A stretch of DNA of 64,000 nucleotides from Azolla caroliniana (GCA_043228905.1 JBHGNT010000021.1:434001-498000), one strand, 5' to 3'. Numbered from the stretch's first letter, positions 36,628-49,068 are shown. The notes: generated by a model not told the origin, from the sequence alone. Made by a program: numbers and translations.

Positions 36628-36727
36628 NNNNNNNNNNNNNNNNNNNNNNNNNNNNNNNNNNNNNNNNNNNNNNNNNNNNNNNNNNNNNNNNNNNNNNNNN
36701 NNNNNNNNNNNNNNNNNNNNNNNNNNN
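36628..36727. other. Assembly gap, exactly 100 N
   Basis: 100 consecutive N. A round 100 is the usual placeholder for a gap of unknown size, so distances across it, including the 49,068-bp repeat period, are nominal. Confidence 0.99.
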
Positions 36728-36769
36728 AGCCAGATGACTATTTACGAAAAGGGTAGCAACGAGCTCATG

Positions 36770-38340
36770 TCACACTATCACCACTTTTGTTTTTCCCTGT
36801 TTACAATTAGTCCACTCCTAGTAGACTTTGCATGGCAATAACATCATATGTAAATATAACCATTTCATTTGCATATAAAAGCAATAACATAACTAGTTGC
36901 ATAAGTTTTGGGGCATCTAATCCTTCTTCTTTTTTAATGTTCCCATTATCAATCCCTAAAGCAAAGAGTGTAAGTGGTGGTACATATCCTTCCTTAACCC
37001 CCACATTACTAAATATTCTAAGATCCATTGTCAGTTTTAGTTAGCAATAGCAACTTGAAACTCTGATGGCATGTCCATTTCCACCATTTAATTCCATATC
37101 TCACTTTGTGATATTGTATCACAAGCTCTTTTTCAAATCAATAAAATAGCAACAAGATGTTTTTTCATTGTAGTCAACTTTCGTCCATAGCTACTCTAAA
37201 ATTAACCAAATGATTCATAAGAGAATCTTCTTGTCTAAAACCTGCTTGCCCAATTGCTCCTTTGTTTCTACTATCAGCCAATGCACTTATCTTCTGCTCC
37301 ATGATAGTACTATACAATTTAGCCATAGTTGAGCTCAGCATGATTATGCCATAATGTGAAACTTGATTCATATCTCTTACTTTGATATTGACTTCTTCTT
37401 CTTTTTCTTGAGCCTGAGCCAATCATTCGACAAACCTTGTTTAATAGCTTGATCTATAATGATCATTATCAATGACAAGTATGTGGCCTTGTCCCTTTTA
37501 AGAGCTCACTTGTAATAAGAGTTACATATGCAACTCTTCCATTAGCTATCTTTTTGTTCCCTTATTGACATCTCTTATATCAATGCACATACTACAATGT
37601 GTTTCAATGTTCTCAACGGTAAGAGATCACATCCCTTCATTTATGCACAATTTACCACACTTCCTCCACCTCAAGCCAGTACCATGCAAGAAATTTGTGA
37701 AAGGTAAATCATTTATAACATTTAAGACAATCAAGTTCGTGTCATCAACCATACGAATAAGAATCGTTTCATAATTTACACTTCTTTGAGTCACGAAATG
37801 GACAAGTATCCATTACATTGTCTTCTAATGACTCCATATTTTGTTTTTTTTTCCAAAACTCGCATTAAAATCTCCTATAATCAACACTCGACAAAGCTTC
37901 TTAAGATAAGTATATCTTGAACTAAGTCTATGAAATGATCATATTATTCCAACCCAAATCTACTATACTGGTTTGACTCTTTATGACTGATTTTACAAAC
38001 AACTATATAGAGCTCCTCTTTCCCTAAATTAACCTTTGTCCACAAGTATCGATTCTAATCATCGCATTTACATAGTTTTATAAAATTATCTAAGCTCTCA
38101 TTATACATACATGCTACCCTTGTACGTTCAATATTCCCTTTGGAGTTAGGGCATATCGCTTTTATAAGGTGACCATCTATTTTATGTATGTCTTTTTCCT
38201 TATGCTTCTAAGTTTCAACCAAAAACATAACCATGCACTGAGCTGCATCACTTTGTCCCAATCCATTATGCCATAGATATCATCTAGAGGTCCAAAACAT
38301 GCTTCCCATACTTGAGGTATGTGTAGTCCCATATATCATC
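36770..38340 (-). mobile_element. Degenerate LINE (endonuclease plus reverse transcriptase), minus strand
   Basis: Reading the minus strand from high to low coordinates gives LIIGDFNASF at about 37890 (the GDFNA signature of the APE-type endonuclease), TNLIVLNVINDLPFTNFL at about 37700, then IIMLSSTMAKLYSTIMEQK and GAIGQAGF (37340-37230), a FIDLKK..DTI region at about 37120, NVGVKEGYVPPLTLFALGID at about 36990, and LLLYANEMVIFTYD. This is the normal LINE ORF2 order. Many stops and frameshifts are present and the YADD box reads YANE, so it is inactive. It runs toward the assembly gap. Confidence 0.85.
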
Positions 38341-39149
38341 ACATGTTATTCATTTTGAATTCCTTTCTTAAGCCCATATGCTTGCCTTCTATGTTACTTA
38401 CTCTCTTTTGAAGTTTGATCGGATCTTTCGATACAAACAAGAAAGTAGCAAACAAGCATATGCACCTACAAAGGAATTCAAAATGTGTACCAAGGGATGA
38501 TGCATTGCACTGCACTACAAGTGCCTCAAGTTTGAAAATCATGTTTTGGACTACTAGACAATATCCAAAGTTAGGAACAAGTGATGTAGCTCAACATATT
38601 GATGTTGTAGTTTTGGTTGAAACTTATGAGCATGTGCCAAAATGTAGACCAAAGATAGTTGGTTACCTTATAAAATCAATATACGCTCACTCGAAAAGAG
38701 AATATAGGAAATTGAGAGATAGTATGAGAAGCTTTATATCACCATAAAGGTAGATTTGGGTTGGAATGCGAATGATCCATTCATAAACTTGAGTTGACAT
38801 ATACTTTTGTAAAGATATTGATTATGATCAATTTCAATGCTAAATTTAAAAAGTATCAAAATATGGAGACATTTGAAGAAAATATAATAAATACTTGATT
38901 ATTTCGTCACCCAAAGGTTTGTATTGCAAAGGATTCTCATATATATGCTTGATTGTACAAACTTGATTGTCTTAAGTAGCATAAATGATTTTCCTTTCAC
39001 AAATATACTCACATGTTTACTAGCTTGAGGTCAAGGAAATGTCCTAGATTGCGCATTAATGAAGGTATGTGATCTATCCTTGGCAAATGTGTTTATAAAA
39101 TTTGTTCTCTTTATTCTAACTCAAAACCAAAAGCCCTTGTAATTGTGCA

Positions 39150-39480
39150 TTAACAATCTCACATTCCATCAAGAATGCAATGGAGTGAAAAAGAAGGTAA
39201 TCACAAAAAGTTAGGATGCATGCAAAGGATGTTGAGAAGCATTTGTCGAAGCTCTCCGGTTAACAATCTCACATTCCATTAACAAATGCAATGGAGTGGC
39301 AAAGGATAGTAATTACAAAAAAGTTAGGATATATACAAAGGATGTTGAGAATTATTTGCAAAGCTCTCAAACCTTAACAAACTCACATTTCCTGAACAAA
39401 TGCAATGGAATGAAAAAGGGGAGACATTACAAAAAGGTAGGATATATGCAATGGATGTTGAGAACCATATGTTAAAGATC
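39150..39480 (+). repeat. Three tandem copies, 110-114-bp unit, inside the plus-strand LINE
   Basis: Units start with TTAACAA(T/A)CTCACATT at 39150, 39260 and 39374. Each includes AAATGCAATGGA.TG and a GGATGTTGAGAA segment. Confidence 0.88.
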
Positions 39481-39629
39481 TCTCTAAGAAACAAGCTTAG
39501 AGAAAAATGGCAACATTTGAAAGATGCCATCTTTAACATAGGATCTCAATACTTCCATATGCATATATCAAGTTTCCCATGTACTTCTTAGTTTGATGAG
39601 GAATGCAAGATGTATCTCAAATTATTTAA

Positions 39630-40247
39630 GTTGGCAAAAGAAGAAAATGAAAGGTCCATGGCATAGTACCAATTTAGAAACGTAGTGACGAGAAAAAAAG
39701 AAACAATATTTCCAAATGCAAGAAAATATTGTTTAAGCTCCAACCCAAACTACCATGGGAATTCCAAGGTAAGCAATATAGGTAAATTTAGAAATGAAGA
39801 GATGCTACAATATGGACAAAAGCTTTATATGCATGAGGAGTGGCTCCTATAGTTAAGAACATTAAAACACCGTGTAATATGCACATTGATATTAGACATC
39901 TCAATAAGAAAACAAAAAACGAAGAAGCTAATGGCAAAGTTGGCAAAAGAAGAAAATGAAAGGTCCATGGCATAGTACCAATTTAGAAACGTAGTGACAA
40001 GAAAAAAAGAAACAATATTTCCAAATTCAAGAAAATATTGTTTAAGCTCCAACCCAAACTACCATGGGAATTCCAAGGTAAGCAATATAGGTAAATTTAG
40101 AAATGAAGAGATGCTACAATATGGACAAAAGCTTTATATGCATGAGGAGTGGCTCCTATAGTTAAGAACATTAAAACACCGTGTAATATGCACATTGATA
40201 TTAGACATCTCAATAAGAAAACAAAAAACGAAGAAGCTAATGGCAAA
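39630..40247 (+). repeat. Near-identical tandem duplication, 309-bp unit, inside the plus-strand LINE
   Basis: Units 39630-39938 and 39939-40247 differ at about two sites (GACGAG/GACAAG and AATGCAAG/AATTCAAG), far less than the decay of the LINE around them. The duplication is therefore recent. Confidence 0.93.
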
Positions 40248-40660
40248 GTTGCATATATAACTCTTATTACAAGTGAGCTCTTAAAATAGACAAGGCCACA
40301 TCATTGATAATGATTATTATAGATCAAGCTATTAAATAAGGTTTGCCTAATAATTGGTTTAGGCTCATTATTTGAACTAAGTCAATATTCAAGCAATAAG
40401 AATAAAGTATTAAACTAGCACAATCATGTTGAGCTCAACTATGGCTAAATTGTTTAGCACTATCATGGAGCAAAAGGTAAGTGGATGGGCTAAGAGTCAA
40501 AACAAAGGAGCAATTGGGCAAGCAAGTCATAGAAAAGAACACTTGCTTATGGATGATTTGGTTAATTAAAGATTAATTACACAAGAAAGTCAACCATAAA
40601 AGAAAGTAGACCTTGTGATATAGTACCACAAATTGAGCTTTGGAATAGAATGGTACCAAA

Positions 40661-41741
40661 CAAAGAGGAAACTTATCAAACTAACCCTCTAGTTTCCTAT
40701 AATTCCTCTCGTGCCACTTGACTTGAGCAAATTTGTAGAATGTCAAAATAGCACCTTTTTATGATTTCATAAGGCAAATTGTATTTCATCATCACCAAAT
40801 CTTCGTTAAGTTTCAAGCAACACTAATCATCTAGATCACTTATCAAAATGCCACTCTAGTTTACCATGACTCCCCGTTTGCCATGGAAATCAGAGAAAAA
40901 ATTCAACACTCAAAGAAAACCAAATCACTTTAAAGTATATGGTAAAAAATCACCAGCCAAATCAACGAGATCAAATATTTCTGATGGTGAAAAAAGAGAC
41001 ATGCATCATCATAAATGAGACATAAATCAGAGAAACATTGCATCTAAAGGCAACACCAAAACACTTCACAGCATATATCATCAACAAAGATTCAGCATTT
41101 CAAAGTTAGAAGAACTTTTCCAATGAGAAAGATGAGAAATACATTATCAGAAAAGCATATAAGTAAAGTAATCATTTCTCGATATGCAGCAACAGATCAC
41201 ATGGTTTCCAACTATAACAACCATCGTAAGGTGAAATAATAGAAACTATCATCACAGATGAGAAAGAAGGCCGACAAAGATTGTAGAGGAAACCTCGCCA
41301 TTATTCTATTTACGCGGCAAAAAACAGAAACTGCCATGGGGTATTTCACATGAATCCAAGCTTTTGAACATGGAAGAAAAGAAATGCATTATCAAAAATG
41401 AGATGAGAAATCAGAAAATGCTAATCACTTCTAAATAATCCTTAATACTGTGTTGCCCTAGAAAACACTGATTTTCTTTGGAAGGTGAATGAAAAGATAA
41501 ATCCATTACATTCAAATATTCCAAGTAAAAGGAGACGAACATTATCAACAAGAAACTCTAATTTTGCACTGCATCATTTGTGTTTACTTTGAGAACTATA
41601 TCTCCATTTACAAGGTTAAACAAAACAAACATAACTTTACATGGAAACAGGAAGCAACAAAAAAGTCTAAGAAACGTGTGTTGTTGTGTTGAATCATGCC
41701 ATCTCGTGTTGTGGTGTGATGTGAAGTGTTCAAGGTCTTAC
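40661..41741. other. No gene recognised
   Basis: AT-rich sequence with many ATCAGAGAAA-like words. If the exon at 41742-41804 is real, this would be the start of its first intron. Confidence 0.35.
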
Positions 41742-41804
41742 CTTTAAAATTCTGATTTCCTGATCGTTCAGGCGCCTACCGCGTATAAGGTGTTCAGCAG
41801 ACAT
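41742..41804 (-). CDS. Possible orphan first coding exon of an unrecognised gene
   Basis: On the minus strand a 21-codon frame reads MSAEHLIRGRRLNDQEIR then I-L-K and ends at a strong donor (AAAG|GTAAGACC). Composition is unlike the surrounding AT-rich DNA. Upstream comes a purine-rich leader (CT-rich on the plus strand) with short upstream ATGs, and a TATA-like AAATATATAC at about 42031-42040. The frame stays open upstream (TSLDDSADELSS) without a further Met. No second exon could be identified; downstream lie LINEs and the gap. It may be a truncated or dead gene. Function unknown. Confidence 0.3.
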
Positions 41805-42060
41805 AGAGGACAACTCATCAGCAGAATCATCGAGAGATGTCAACCTCGCTGATGCCAAGAGAAGTCATTCCATTTCTCTTCTCCTTCTCCTTCTTCTCTT
41901 TCTCTTCTCTCTTTCTCTTCTGTTTCCTTACCCGGCGACAGTCTTCTTCTCCTCTCTGTCGCTTGCTTCTTCTGTTTTTGCTTCTTCTGTATTCATTCAT
42001 TTCTTCTGTCTACTTCGGAGAAAGAGAGAGAGTATATATTTCTCAAAATACCCCTCTCCA
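41805..42060 (-). promoter_or_regulatory. Candidate leader and core promoter of the orphan exon
   Basis: The plus strand is dominated by CTTCTC/TTCTTCT tracts (41870-42005), so the minus-strand transcript leader would be GA-rich, as in many plant 5' UTRs. A TATA-like element followed by an ACTCTCTCTC pyrimidine patch lies at about 42040-42018. Suggestive only. Confidence 0.3.
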
Positions 42061-42940
42061 CCAACTCGAGAGAAACTAGGGGTATATCATGAATTACCAA
42101 AGTCCGCATTTTCCACTCATTTGTCATTACTCACATTCTTCTCTCCATTATCTTGTTTCACAAGTCTTGAATCATGTCTCTCCTTTGAAAGATGAGGGAC
42201 TCTTGTCGCCCTTTGCTCAGGGTGCCATGTTCTCCCACATGGTCTCAAGGAGCGTCCGTCTCCTACACTTCACTTCTTCAGCTTTCTCCATTGGGTTTTT
42301 CCTTGTAGCGAGCTCGTTTGTCTCCCATACATATCCTTCCTCTTTTTGTGCTTGAGTGGGTTATGGGGCATATGGTACGTGGTACGCGGTATGCAAGGGA
42401 GTTGAGTCCAAATGATGCCCTTACTCTTGTTCCTATGAATGTGAAGGGACACTATCCTTATGAAGTTCCACAAGGAACGATCATAAAGCACCAACCATGC
42501 AGCCGTTCTTTTGGAAATTATCTAAAGACCATCAAATGGTTCACAGTTGATTGGATGTGGCCAATATTGTGAGGTGGGGTGATTTGGACTATGTCGAAGG
42601 TAATTATCAATTAGTAGGATTTTATTTTGTCTTGACTGGAGTTTGTGAGCGTTTAACTAGATGCTTGATTGGATGGTTAACGTTTTGTGTGCATATTGTT
42701 AATTGTTTATTGAAGTTAATTAATGCTCATGTGGTATTTTTCGTAGATTTCAAATTTCGACAACAAGATTTTCCTTAGAAAATGGTTAATTGTTTCGCCT
42801 TGTTTTGCTTGTGTCTTTTCATGTGTCAATGTAATCTTTTCCGGCTTGCACAAAATTTTATTTTATTTTTCCAAAAAAAAAACTCCTTCCATTAGTTATA
42901 AAATTTTACAAATGATACGATTATGTACAAATCCCTGAAG
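42061..42940. other. Intergenic, no gene seen
   Basis: Frames of 75-88 codons overlap each other on the plus strand but show no domain. An A-run lies near 42873. Confidence 0.4.
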
Positions 42941-42949
42941 GGGCACGAT

Positions 42950-43394
42950 AGTTCCATCTTATGTGGATGGCCACTAACTCAAGAAAGGGAGAGAACGACC
43001 ATTGTTGGATGAAGGCTATTAGTTGTCTTTCAACTCCCTCGGAGCCGCCCTTAAGGCCATCATATTGGCTCTTCAAAGTGGCTACAATTTCACTTCATGT
43101 CTCTTGCAGTAACCTTGTTGGATGTGCGGTTTGGTTGGAGAAGACTCGCCTACATCGTTGTTTCCATAGAATCCAAAGAGTTCTTGGGCTAACCAATTCC
43201 AACACCTCTTGAGATTTGTCATTAAGAGGAGTGGAGTGGACATTGCCATTGGAGGAGAAAAAGACCTCTTGTGCTTTTATCACCAAAGACATCCCCTCCT
43301 CCTGATGCTCGTATTTGCTAATTGCGGCCTGCCATGATAGCCAACATATATTTCCCCACTTGATCGAGCCTTGCACCTGGCACAATTGCAACAA
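42950..43394 (-). mobile_element. LINE-like C-terminal remnant
   Basis: The minus-strand frame includes LVSPRTLWILWKQRCRRVF, which matches the WxLWKxRNxRxF theme found after the reverse transcriptase in plant LINE-type elements, followed by a stretch like LKGGSEGVERQL. No reverse transcriptase core is attached. Assignment rests on this single motif. Confidence 0.45.
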
Positions 43395-43880
43395 GCGGCC
43401 AACCCCCCGCCATATTCAAATATATATTTGGATTCAAATTATTGTAGACATCACTCAAAACACAATCATATCTTAGGTGCTATATCGTTTCCAAATTTGA
43501 TTCATAAAAAAAAACCTGCTATGTTATATAGTGAGTGAAATTTTTTTCGCGTTTCATTTAGAAATGAATAGAATGACAAATTCTATTGTTACATAATTAA
43601 ATATATTGTTCTCCCCATTGGGATGAATAGTTTGGCACAATTTATCACAAATAAAAAAAGTGGATGAGGATGTGTTTTTACATCTCCCAATTCTCCACCA
43701 TTCATATGCCATTGAAGTATCTCAACAATTGATGTCCAAGGGATTTTCATCCTCAACTCTATGTGTATGCATCGCTTTTCATTCTTCTTTTTGTCCCCCT
43801 CGTGGAATTTCAAGAGATGTGAGAATCAAGATGATAGAAGGTGGTTGATTGCCACGTGTCAAGAACTACATGTGATATGC

Positions 43881-44713
43881 TCAATAATCTTGGCATCGAC
43901 AATATAGAGCAGAATATGGACACATTTGCTTATGGTAGATGTTTGAGACTCCTGGACCAACAAGAGGGCCACCTAATTACACACATGATTAAGGTATTAG
44001 GGATAAAATAAGTAACATCTCTCTCTAATCAATATTAATATATATAACGCAAATATTTTGTATTCATAAAATTTAACAATATAACTAGTATAAAAAATAT
44101 AAAAAACATGGCTTTGTTTTTTAAATGAAACCATGAACCTAATCATTGTGTTTAGATTGCTTGATATTTGCATTCACATCAATTTTATGATGTTTAAGTA
44201 TCAAAAACGTGTTAAGTATCATTCTTCTCAATTTAAGCATGCTCAAATGATATGTTACAATATTTTGATTATTTCCAAATGATGTTCTCGATGTGTTGTT
44301 TTCAATAGATTAACCTTGTAAATATTCAATACGAGTCATATAAATATTCTCACTAGATTACCTGAGATATAGCTAACAGGTAGATGTTGTAAAGTTATAT
44401 GTATAGTAGTTGTAGGAGGTGGTATTGGGGAGATTGGTGATTGGGTCAATGGTTCCTCAACATCCTCATCTAAGCATCTTCCATGTCGTTTGTCAAACCA
44501 TTCTTTGACGTCATATATGTGAGATCCATTGGCTATGTTTCCTCCACCACAACGTCGACCTACGACCTTCACAATAATACCCATAATAGTGATTGCACCT
44601 AACATGATAACAAACTCGACGATGGCACGACTTGGGTCAGGGCGGAACCAAGGAGAGCCAGGTTGTTGGTGTTGTCTAGCATTGTATATGAGATTTGCAT
44701 GATTTGTTGACAT
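43881..44713 (-). CDS. Small Cys-rich single-pass membrane protein, diverged paralogue
   Basis: Exons 44713-44362 and 43972-43881 (donor TCAG|GTAATC, acceptor AATTAG|GTGGCC, phase 1) give 147 aa. An in-frame Met two codons upstream (44719) is an alternative start; I chose 44713 because it aligns with the paralogue's MST start. It matches the proteins at 147-941 and 49215-50009 in layout: MST-N, a Y-N-A motif, PDP before the membrane helix (about 31-51), a basic R-R-C, N/D-G-S, CLD.DVE.P, a Pro-rich segment shorter than theirs, then SY. Exon 2 starts G-G-P in both and ends Cys-rich (here MCPYSALYCRCQDY). The conserved splice position in diverged sequence argues that both are real genes. Function unknown. 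Confidence 0.65.
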
Positions 44714-44719
44714 CCTCAC

Positions 44720-47220
44720 TCAGATTTCTAGCTTTTATAACTTTGTCACTCTATGCATGGATATATTATTATTACACGGTGGATATGATCTTGTCACGAC
44801 AATTTACGCAAGAATATGAGAGATGTTGAGGTTTATTAGTCTCTTAAGTCTTATTCCTAGGTGGTTATTGCTACGACAACTTGAGAGTATGTTTCCTACA
44901 ACATAAGAGTATGGTTCTTGTTGCAAACTATTCCAAGTATAATGTTTCTTGATCCACAACTCGATATCATTTTATAGCGTTTCATAGTCAAACGTTTATT
45001 AGGCATTGATTGCGGACGCGTGTCTAGACATTTAATCATGTATTGGGTTTAATTGCACGTTTTCTTTTGTTTGACATATGACCAACTTCATGTAATTTGG
45101 ATTTGGAAATTCCTTGCATGTCTCACTTAATGATGCTCGACCAAGCTATGATTTAATTGAGATTTCTATGGGTAATGCGTACTTCAAGAATTGAATTCAT
45201 GTTAATACGGTATGCCGTACAATCATCATCTCATAACCAAGAAATCAAACATAGAATTGAAGAGACAAATGAATTGATCGTGGGTTTTTTATTTCCACAA
45301 ACAAACAATAATTACATCAAACAAGTTATTGGAATTTCAATGCTTGCTCTAACCATTCTCTTGGACTCTTTAATATTTATGTAAGTTCCAATGATGATGT
45401 TTGTATTTCCATTTAAATAAATATGAATTGTGAGTTTAATTTTACTACAGGGATCTAGGTTGCCTTACGTTTCATCTAGATTTACATACTATTTGAGTTT
45501 TATTGGGCAATTTACGGTGTGTTTGCATTAATGGGTTCCATCTCTTACAATGATTTATGACAACGCTCGTTGGCTTATGTTTAATGCTTCATAATGTGCT
45601 CACTACAAAACTTCAAACACATGCAACCTGTTAAACCGAGAAAATAGTGATTGACGATGAAAATAGTGTTAGCATGTCAGAATTCCTCCATAATGACTTT
45701 AATATTAGAGGCTAGCATTTAATTATTCATAACTTACAAACACACTATGTTTGTTTATTTGATGGTTACCAGTCTTAAATTGTATTATTTGAGTAAATAG
45801 TGGATTTTTTAAATTTTGCATTAATCACATTCATTACATCCAAAAATGATTCCACTAGAAGGAATCTCTATTAAGACAACGAAAAATGTTTCTCATTCAA
45901 TTATGCTCCAATGATTATTTATGCTGATATTTAAAAAATAAATCATGTGTTTCCTCCAATGATTATTTATGCTGATATTTATAAAAAAAAATCATGTGTT
46001 TCCCTTTAATCTATTCTAGTGTATTGTGCAATCTATTTTAATACTTTGGATGCAAGTTAATCGAATTAATCTCATATCTTTTGCTACATCCTATATAATG
46101 ACTTGTGACAAATGTTGCTTGACTTATGCTATTCAAATGTGATTGGAGTAAAATTATGTTAATTTGGCATTGGTATTCATTACATCCATCCCAAACATAA
46201 ATGTGCTAAATTCCAAACCATGGTGTTTTGACAATCAAACTTGAGAGTGCCTAAAGCTAGGGTAATCATCCCAATTGTCAAAACACCCCATCGTATTCAT
46301 AAAAACAACTATTATACCGAATATCACGTAGATAGTTCTAATTATGGTATTTCAAATTCCATCTAATTATTTAGGAGTTTAATTATTTTTGTTTGGCTCA
46401 TGTTTAGTCTATAATTTAAGCTCCAATGGAAACTTTAATCCATGCTAATCATTAAACTCATCCCATATTCGTTGCATTTGTTGGGAATGTTGGTGTACTA
46501 GCAATAATAAGATAAACTAAAACCAATAAATCAGATATAAACTACAAATGTTACAAAAAATCAATGTGGGATTTGAGAGAATCAAACTCACAAACATCTC
46601 ATACTTGAAGGGACTCAATCACCTTCGAGGTCGACGTATACATTTTGTTTGATACACATTTTCTGATATTAAGAATGATCAATTTATTGTTCCTTTTCGC
46701 ATAGTTTCTTTGGGGATATTGTAGTTCATGGTCGGGTATTAGCATGGAGTTGATGATATGGCCGTAGCACTAGTGACAAGTTTTAATGGATAATGGTAGG
46801 CTAAGTGAGAAACTAATTGTCCTGAGACTTGAGACAACACATATAGTTTTGGAGTTCAAGTACATAGAGGGGATTAGCCATCCCCTTTGACATGACATCG
46901 TAAAGACAATGTAATGCTTTGTTGGTGAGGCCAAGCTCTCTTATTTCAGATGCATAATATAATTAGCTCAAGAGGTATAATACATAGAAATATTTTGTGA
47001 TATAGGATGCCGATGGGGTTTTCTATTTGTCTTGATGTCGCTAGGAGGCTGGTTTGATGAGATATCAAGTTCAACCAAACTCACTATGTGTAACACATTT
47101 CATTGGAGAGTGTATGTTAAAGTCCAATCTTGTCATAAGTGTTTTTTTTGTAACTCTTTATATGCTAGGAGGAAATGTCAAGACTTTGTGAGACCACACA
47201 AAAGAAAAACTAAAGTATTG
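44720..47220. other. Intergenic, no gene seen
   Basis: AT-rich. A short duplicated segment TCCAATGATTATTTATGCTG occurs near 45908 and 45956. No coding region is supported. The part next to 44720 presumably carries the promoter of the membrane-protein paralogue. Confidence 0.4.
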
Positions 47221-47488
47221 TGATGTCCTTAAGTTGTCCCAATTGGGGCACAATCCTAATTAGAGTTGGGACTCACCACGGGGCCCAATCTCAGTCCCAA
47301 AGAAGGCACCACCTTAGGTTGGGACAACCCAATCCCGACTGGGAGTTCGAAGGGGACCTCCCAATGGCCATATTTGGCCTGTATAAGGAGGATTACTCCT
47401 CATTTGTAACAATTCTGACATTCCCATTTTGAGAGATTCACTCTCTCCTATTCTCTTGTTCTCATATTGGTTCCAATGAGCTTGTAAC

Positions 47489-47558
<70 letters not shown>

Positions 47559-47739
47559 TTTTGGTGGTTTTGGGGAGTTGTCCCAACTCAATCTCCACTT
47601 GTGCCAATTCCGAGTGGTTGATCGTGGTTTGTCCCAATTTGGGACGGTTGTAAGCTTTTGTATTCATAATGAAATATAACTATGATTTATGTCCTAATTG
47701 GTGTCTCAACTGTGTTTTCTTGTGGTTTTGAGACCATCA
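47221..47739 (+). mobile_element. Probable solo LTR
   Basis: 519 bp bounded by perfect 5-bp inverted ends TGATG...CATCA. Inside are a TATA-like CTGTATAAGG at about 47380, several GTCCCAA/TTGGGAC inverted motifs, and a long CT run. This is the layout of an LTR promoter with leader. No second copy, primer-binding site or clear target duplication is present (TATTG versus TAATC), so the boundaries are uncertain. Confidence 0.45.
47491..47555. repeat. CT microsatellite
   Basis: About 32 CT dinucleotides. It causes an Arg/Glu repeat frame on the minus strand that is not a gene. Confidence 0.97.
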
Positions 47740-49068
47740 TAATCTAGGGGCATACCATGTACAAAGTTGTGCACAAAAGCATTGAATGTCGACGTTAGTA
47801 CTAAACTAAGTGCACGATTAGGAGAAAAGAAGAAAAACAAAACTATCTCAATTGTTTTAGGCCAAATGACCTTACCTCAATGTGAAACGGAACAACCTTT
47901 TTGTGAGAGAGTTATGAAACTAACTTTTGTGACGTGTTTGCTCTTTCTTCTTCATTTTTGGCCTAAATTTCTCTTAGATAGAATCCAGGCTTGTTGAGTA
48001 CACTCTTGTCCAAATCCACCTTTATACTTGTTTGCTAGTACGCTACTTCATTCACATCAAACATGATCACTTTCTCTATTGTAATGCATGCTTAGCACAA
48101 AGTCATAATGTGCCTTCATGTTAATGCATGTAGGATGATTCTCCATCAAGGCCAACGTGAATCATTGGGCTTGATTACCACATATAGATATCTAGGGTTT
48201 CCATATTCACATCTAAACCCACATGTAATGCGCTTCATTGACCCAATGGACAACATGGTTTTTGTTTACGAGCCCTATTCTATACAATATTATCACATGT
48301 CTTGACCTTGTAGGGCTCGCTTTTTTGCATGTTTGAGGACAAAAAGCTAAACCTCAACCTCATGTGTGTTTGAGCATGTATGCCACACATAATTGATGTG
48401 TTTTACTCTACATGAAGCTTTCTCTTTAAAACTACCCTCAAAGTATCACATATTTGACATGATATCCATTGAATTTCATTCAATGAAGAATAGGGTACTA
48501 CTACGAGGGACATTTTAATGCAAACTTCATCTTGATTGTCCTAAAGTCTAGATATCTCCATACATAACCATTTCACCCTCCTTTGTTGCTTCAATCATTT
48601 GTGAGTTGTTATTGTTATGACATGTAAGTTGAGCACGCATCAAGGCATCATCTAAGTATATATGTAGTGAGTGTGCTTCTTAAGAGTTTCTTCGACATGA
48701 TGTCTTGGAAGCAAATAATAAAGGTTATGCATCCGAAGTCATCCTTATCTATGCTCCATGCAAGTTTGTTCCAGAGGTTTGGCTTCATCTTGTGGATTCA
48801 TGTACATACACAAACGTTAATTCTAATATAGGTTGATCAATTTATCTCCACTTCACTAACTTTTTTAGACTAGAACTTAGATGTACAAGTTTCGTTAGTT
48901 ATAAATTCAGTATATTACTTCATCAGGAACTAAAATCTTTCTTCTTCTTCTTCTTCTTCTTCTTTTCCTTTTGTTAGAATTGTTAAAACAAAAGAAGCAA
49001 AAACAGGTATGCTAAGCATGATGCTTTCTGTACAAATTTTCTGAATAATGCGGAAGAGAAGCTGTGGG
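47740..49068. other. Intergenic preceding copy B, no gene seen
   Basis: Contains a CTT microsatellite at about 48939-48964. The left edge of the duplicated block may lie anywhere in or before this region, because the matching sequence left of copy A is outside the window. Confidence 0.4.

Larger units (their letters stand above)
38500..40660 (+). mobile_element. Degenerate LINE, plus strand, head-to-head with the preceding one
   Basis: On the plus strand it shows DVVVLVETYEHVPKCRP near 38600, LIMINFNAKF (a decayed GDFNAKF) near 38820, TNLIVLSSINDFPFTNIL near 38960, then a repeat-rich linker, and finally IMLSSTMAKLFSTIMEQK and GAIGQASHRKEH near 40430-40540. Order and sequence parallel the minus-strand LINE, to which it is clearly related. 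Frames are broken throughout. Confidence 0.82.

Noticed and set aside
36584-36841. Reading frame running through the N-gap
   Set aside because: The frame exists only because N codons were read as X.
41837-42079. Phe/Ser/Leu-rich plus-strand frame resembling a signal peptide
   Set aside because: It is the complement of a GA-rich leader-like sequence; composition alone explains the hydrophobicity.
47314-47667. Minus-strand frame with a long Arg-Glu repeat
   Set aside because: It is the CT microsatellite read in one frame.
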